Below, piece by piece: positions 7,148 through 10,211 of a DNA stretch of 10,211 nt (position 1 is its first letter; each line of letters opens with the position of its first letter). The DNA comes from Bradyrhizobium sp. (GTDB lineage Bacteria > Pseudomonadota > Alphaproteobacteria > Rhizobiales > Xanthobacteraceae): assembly GCA_025960445.1 (NCBI GenBank), contig JAICIT010000049.1, positions 1 to 10,211 of the forward strand, given 5' to 3'. Both the position numbers and the translations under genes were made by a program. The notes under the pieces were generated by a model. It did no database searches. It worked only from the letters and a program-made list of their open reading frames with translations, and was not told the DNA's origin.

Positions 7148-9403
7148 ATGGGGCGGGTTTTCCGGTTCAAGTTAGGTATACGTCGTTTCACGCGGCGCCA
7201 TTCCTGGCTTGTCTTCATCGTTCGCTCCTCGATGATCTTTTCCGCCGCGTTCGGCGGTGCGTACGGGTTCATCGCCGGCAGCAGGTCCGAAACTTCCGGC
7301 TATGACCCCAACGCCTTCGCGATCGGGGCAAGCTTTCTGTTCGCGATAGCCTGCCTCGGACTCGCGACGCTTAGTTTCCGGTTGCGCTTGATGCGCCAGA
7401 AATTTCGCAAGCTCGCACTCCACAACGAAACCTTGTCCGACAGGAATTGGGAATTGCAGGAAGCTGAGCAGCGCGCCCGCAGCCTGTTCGAGTCCCAAGG
7501 CGATCTGATCGTGTTGCGCGACTCCGATGGCCGCATCACCTTCGTCAATGACGCCTATTGCGAGTTGGCGCAGCAACCGCGCGATGCGCTGATTGGCAGT
7601 AAATTTAGCTTCCGCGTGATCGAGCAAGGTGATAGCGCGCTGGAGGATGACGGCACGAGAATCCATGACCAGAAAATCGAGGGCCCGGTCGGGCCGCGCT
7701 GGATCGCGTGGCGGGAAGGGCTGGTTCGATCGGATGCCGGTCAACCGGCCGAGATAAGATGCATCGGGCGCGATGTTACCGATCGCACCGAGACCGAACG
7801 CGCACTGGCTGACGCCCGCGATCAGGCCGACGCCGCCAATCGCGCCAAGTCCCGATTTCTTGCGATGGCGAGCCACGAAATTCGCACCCCCCTGAACGGC
7901 ATCATCGGCATGAGCGGGTTGCTGTTGGATACGCCGCTGACGCCGGAGCAGATGACCTATGCCAAGGCGGTGAAGACCTCGGGCGACGCGCTCCTCTCTT
8001 TGATTGAGGAGCTTCTGGATTATTCGAAGATTGAAGCCGGCAAGATCGACCTCGAGCATCGTCCATTCGCGCTTGCCGGGTTGATCGAGGATATCACCGA
8101 ACTGCTGGCGCCCCGTGCTCAGGCGCGCAAGCTCGAAATCGCCGCCTACGTCGACGAACGTTTGCCGATGCAGGTGCTTGGGGACGCAGCGAGGCTTCGA
8201 CAGGTGCTGCTCAATTTGGCAGGCAACGCGATCAAGTTCACTTCCACCGGCGGTGTCGCGCTAATCGTGGAGCCTGGCATCTGGCCAAACGAGATCAGCT
8301 TTCTGGTGCGAGACACCGGCATCGGGGTCGCGCTGGAAGCGCAAGAGCGGATTTTCCGCGAGTTCGAGCAAGCGGACCAGCGCATCGGCAGGAATTACGG
8401 CGGCACCGGCCTTGGTCTCAGTATCTCGGAGCGAATCGTCAAGCGCATGGGCGGACGAATCAAGCTCGAGAGCAAGCCAGGAATGGGCTCGACTTTTGAG
8501 GTCTCGATTCCGCTCGCCGCTTATGGCGACCAGCAAGCAGCGTTTACGGCGCCGGATTTGAGCGGCGAGTCAATCATGCTGGTCGCGCCCCAGAGCATCG
8601 AGTCTTCCCTGATATCCCGTCGGTTGCAGCGCTGGGGCGGCCAAACCTGCATGGTTTCCGATCCGGAGGTGGCACGCGCGCTGTTGCCGGAGCGGACATG
8701 GCATGCCGTCCTGATCGATCGCGCCATGGGCGCTGAAGCGACCGAAGCCCTGGGTCAAGCCGCGCGCGTTCACGCAACCCAACGGATCGTGATGTTCACG
8801 CCGGCAGAACGGCAAGAGCTTCGACTGTCGTCGGCCATCTCATCGGCCTTCACCGGCTACCTCGTAAAGCCATTGCGCGCGGCATCGCTGGCGGCGCGGC
8901 TGGCAAATGGGCCTGAAGTGCTCGCGCCGAGCCTTGCAGCCGACGCCGAAGTCGAGGCCGCCGATCCAATGGAAACTCCCGCCATAGCGCTGCCCCACGG
9001 ACTTTCCGTTCTGGTCGCCGAAGACAACGAGATCAACGCGCTATTGATGCGTTCGCTACTGACCCGATTGGGCCATCACGCCGTCATCACCACCAACGGC
9101 GAACAAGCGCTTGAATCATGGCTCTCCGCCAAATCCGCGGGCACGCCGTATGATCTCGTGCTGATGGACATCCAGATGCCTCAACTGGACGGCATCGAGA
9201 CCACCAAGCGGATCCGCAGCCTCGAGGCGAGCCAGTCCGGTCGCCAGACGCCGATTCTCGCGCTCACCGCGAACACACTGGTGGAGGACCGCTATGCCTG
9301 CTTTGAGGCGGGGATGGACGGTTTCCTGATCAAGCCGCTCGATCGGGAAAAACTGGCCGACGCGCTGGCTAATCTCGCCGCCTCCCGGCATCTCGCCGTC
9401 TGA
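7148..9403 (+). CDS. Membrane hybrid sensor histidine kinase with PAS, pseudo-receiver and receiver domains
   Basis: A 751-residue kinase. Order: basic N-terminus; two membrane segments (about 20-43 and 56-77) joined by only about a dozen residues, so no real periplasmic sensor; helical linker (83-112); PAS domain (about 112-216); HisKA with phospho-accepting H243 in [10 protein letters not shown]; HATPase with N360, D389-TGIG and GGTGLGL (418-424). A first receiver-like domain (about 475-590) has D524, T551 and K574 but P481-Q482 in place of the metal-binding acidic pair. A second, intact receiver (about 621-748) has E625-D626, D674, T707 and K729. No HPt domain is present, so phosphate would have to pass to a separate HPt protein. 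The signal, partner and output are unknown, and no response regulator gene lies beside it. It probably has its own promoter after the comM hairpin. Confidence 0.9.
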   Translation: MGRVFRFKLGIRRFTRRHSWLVFIVRSSMIFSAAFGGAYGFIAGSRSETSGYDPNAFAIGASFLFAIACLGLATLSFRLRLMRQKFRKLALHNETLSDRNWELQEAEQRARSLFESQGDLIVLRDSDGRITFVNDAYCELAQQPRDALIGSKFSFRVIEQGDSALEDDGTRIHDQKIEGPVGPRWIAWREGLVRSDAGQPAEIRCIGRDVTDRTETERALADARDQADAANRAKSRFLAMASHEIRTPLNGIIGMSGLLLDTPLTPEQMTYAKAVKTSGDALLSLIEELLDYSKIEAGKIDLEHRPFALAGLIEDITELLAPRAQARKLEIAAYVDERLPMQVLGDAARLRQVLLNLAGNAIKFTSTGGVALIVEPGIWPNEISFLVRDTGIGVALEAQERIFREFEQADQRIGRNYGGTGLGLSISERIVKRMGGRIKLESKPGMGSTFEVSIPLAAYGDQQAAFTAPDLSGESIMLVAPQSIESSLISRRLQRWGGQTCMVSDPEVARALLPERTWHAVLIDRAMGAEATEALGQAARVHATQRIVMFTPAERQELRLSSAISSAFTGYLVKPLRAASLAARLANGPEVLAPSLAADAEVEAADPMETPAIALPHGLSVLVAEDNEINALLMRSLLTRLGHHAVITTNGEQALESWLSAKSAGTPYDLVLMDIQMPQLDGIETTKRIRSLEASQSGRQTPILALTANTLVEDRYACFEAGMDGFLIKPLDREKLADALANLAASRHLAV

Positions 9404-9472
9404 GGAGATGTGCCGCGATGATTCCTGCTTAGCTGAAGCGGCAAGCTTCGAAAGAGCAAGCATCACGCGGAA

Positions 9473-10211
9473 CTAGAGGCGCCGCAACGCCACCGTCTCA
9501 ACCACGTGATCGGCGCCTTTTTTAAGGATCAGCGTCGCGCGCGGGCGGGTCGGCAGGATATTTTCCTCGAGGTTGGCGAGGTTGGTCCGTTCCCAGATCG
9601 CGAGCGCGGTCGCGGTTGCCTCCTCGTCGGACAACGCGGCATATCGATGAAAGTACGACCGCGGATCGTGGAATGCAGTATCGCGCAGGGTCAGGAAGCG
9701 CCTGATGTACCATTCACGCAGCACCGCTTCGTCGGCATCGATATAGACCGAGAAATCGAAGAAATCCGAAACCACCGGCACGGCCTTACCGTCGCGTGGC
9801 AGTCGCCCGGTCTGAAGCACATTGACGCCCTCGACAATCAAAATGTCCGGACGATCGACCTCGATGAATTCGTTGGGAATGATGTCGTAGATCAAATGCG
9901 AATAGACCGGCGCGCGCACCGGGCGTCGTCCGGCCTTTATGTCGCTCAGAAACGCCAGCAGCGTCGGCAGGTCGTAGCTCTCGGGAAATCCCTTTTTCTG
10001 CATCAAGCCTTGCCGCTCGAGCACGGAGTTCGGAAACAGAAAGCCGTCGGTCGTCACCAGATCGACCTTGGGGCGGGGCGACCAGCGCGCCAGCAGCGCC
10101 TGCAGCACGCGCGCCGTCGTCGATTTGCCGACCGCCACCGAGCCGGCAACGCCAATGATGTAGGGCATCTTGCGATCTTCGATGCCCAGAAACCGTCGTT
10201 GCGCAACAAAC
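9473..10211 (-). CDS. coaA: Type I pantothenate kinase, N-terminus beyond the window
   Basis: The last 245 residues of CoaA are visible; the frame stays open to the right edge (upstream residues read [14 protein letters not shown] before the internal MPYIIG). E. coli CoaA has 316 residues and aligns through this junction (QFLG...[16 protein letters not shown]), so about 70 N-terminal residues are outside and the methionine at 10168 is not the start. The Walker [42 protein letters not shown] and the C-terminal NILPTRPRA are all intact. It phosphorylates pantothenate with ATP, the first and usually rate-setting step of coenzyme A synthesis, and the family is feedback-inhibited by CoA. It is convergent with the hybrid kinase, with 69 bp between the stops. 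Confidence 0.95.
   Translation of the reverse strand, partial: FVAQRRFLGIEDRKMPYIIGVAGSVAVGKSTTARVLQALLARWSPRPKVDLVTTDGFLFPNSVLERQGLMQKKGFPESYDLPTLLAFLSDIKAGRRPVRAPVYSHLIYDIIPNEFIEVDRPDILIVEGVNVLQTGRLPRDGKAVPVVSDFFDFSVYIDADEAVLREWYIRRFLTLRDTAFHDPRSYFHRYAALSDEEATATALAIWERTNLANLEENILPTRPRATLILKKGADHVVETVALRRL

Noticed and set aside
6511..7305. 264-codon plus-strand frame spanning the comM 3' end, the gap and the kinase 5' end
   Set aside because: It runs out of frame through two real genes; the ATG at 7039 inside it has no ribosome site and the product is Arg-rich without a known motif.
7172..8059. 295-codon open frame on the minus strand opposite the kinase N-terminus
   Set aside because: It lies wholly antisense to well-conserved PAS and HisKA coding sequence, has no recognisable domain, and is the type of long false frame expected in GC-rich DNA.
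9426..9461. Short GCTT/AAGC and GAAGC/GCTTC pairings between the kinase and coaA as a bidirectional terminator
   Set aside because: Stems are 4-5 bp, several exclude each other, and there is no T-run, so nothing specific can be claimed.

Overview
The window is GC-rich, tightly packed chromosomal DNA. It looks like an alphaproteobacterium of the Rhizobiales, most likely the Bradyrhizobium/Rhodopseudomonas/Nitrobacter/Afipia group. This rests on the protein sequences (HemW, ComM and RsmI read like that group) and on the order rdgB-hemW followed by lppC/rsmI/yraN/gshB. I cannot name the species. It is a housekeeping segment: no insertion sequence, phage gene, tRNA, rRNA, CRISPR array or other sign of recent transfer was seen.

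Layout. (1) Positions 1-1461, plus strand: the 3' end of rdgB (nucleotide-pool sanitation) overlaps hemW (heme chaperone, TTG start). (2) 1500-2699, minus strand: a LppC/LpoA-like lipoprotein, convergent with hemW. (3) A divergent control region at about 2700-2923, then rsmI (16S rRNA 2'-O-methyltransferase) overlapping yraN (PD-(D/E)XK nuclease-like protein) and, 58 bp on, gshB (glutathione synthetase). (4) A 148-bp gap with a promoter-like pair and short repeats, then comM (DNA branch-migration ATPase), which ends inside a perfect 12-bp hairpin. (5) A 171-bp gap with an exact TTAA-N7-TTAAC CtrA-type box, then a 751-residue membrane hybrid histidine kinase with one degenerate and one intact receiver. 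(6) 9473 to the right edge, minus strand: coaA (pantothenate kinase), convergent with the kinase and cut by the window end.

How the parts relate. Most genes are independent housekeeping functions. The rsmI/lppC/yraN neighbourhood matches the yraL-yraM(lpoA)-yraN locus of Escherichia coli. YraN and ComM, both linked to DNA processing, lie one gene apart. No wholly new system is evident. The points most worth a second look are the CtrA box in front of the orphan hybrid kinase, the kinase's pseudo-receiver, the repeat elements around the comM promoter, and the stop-codon hairpin of comM. No gene-free stretch exceeds 300 bases.
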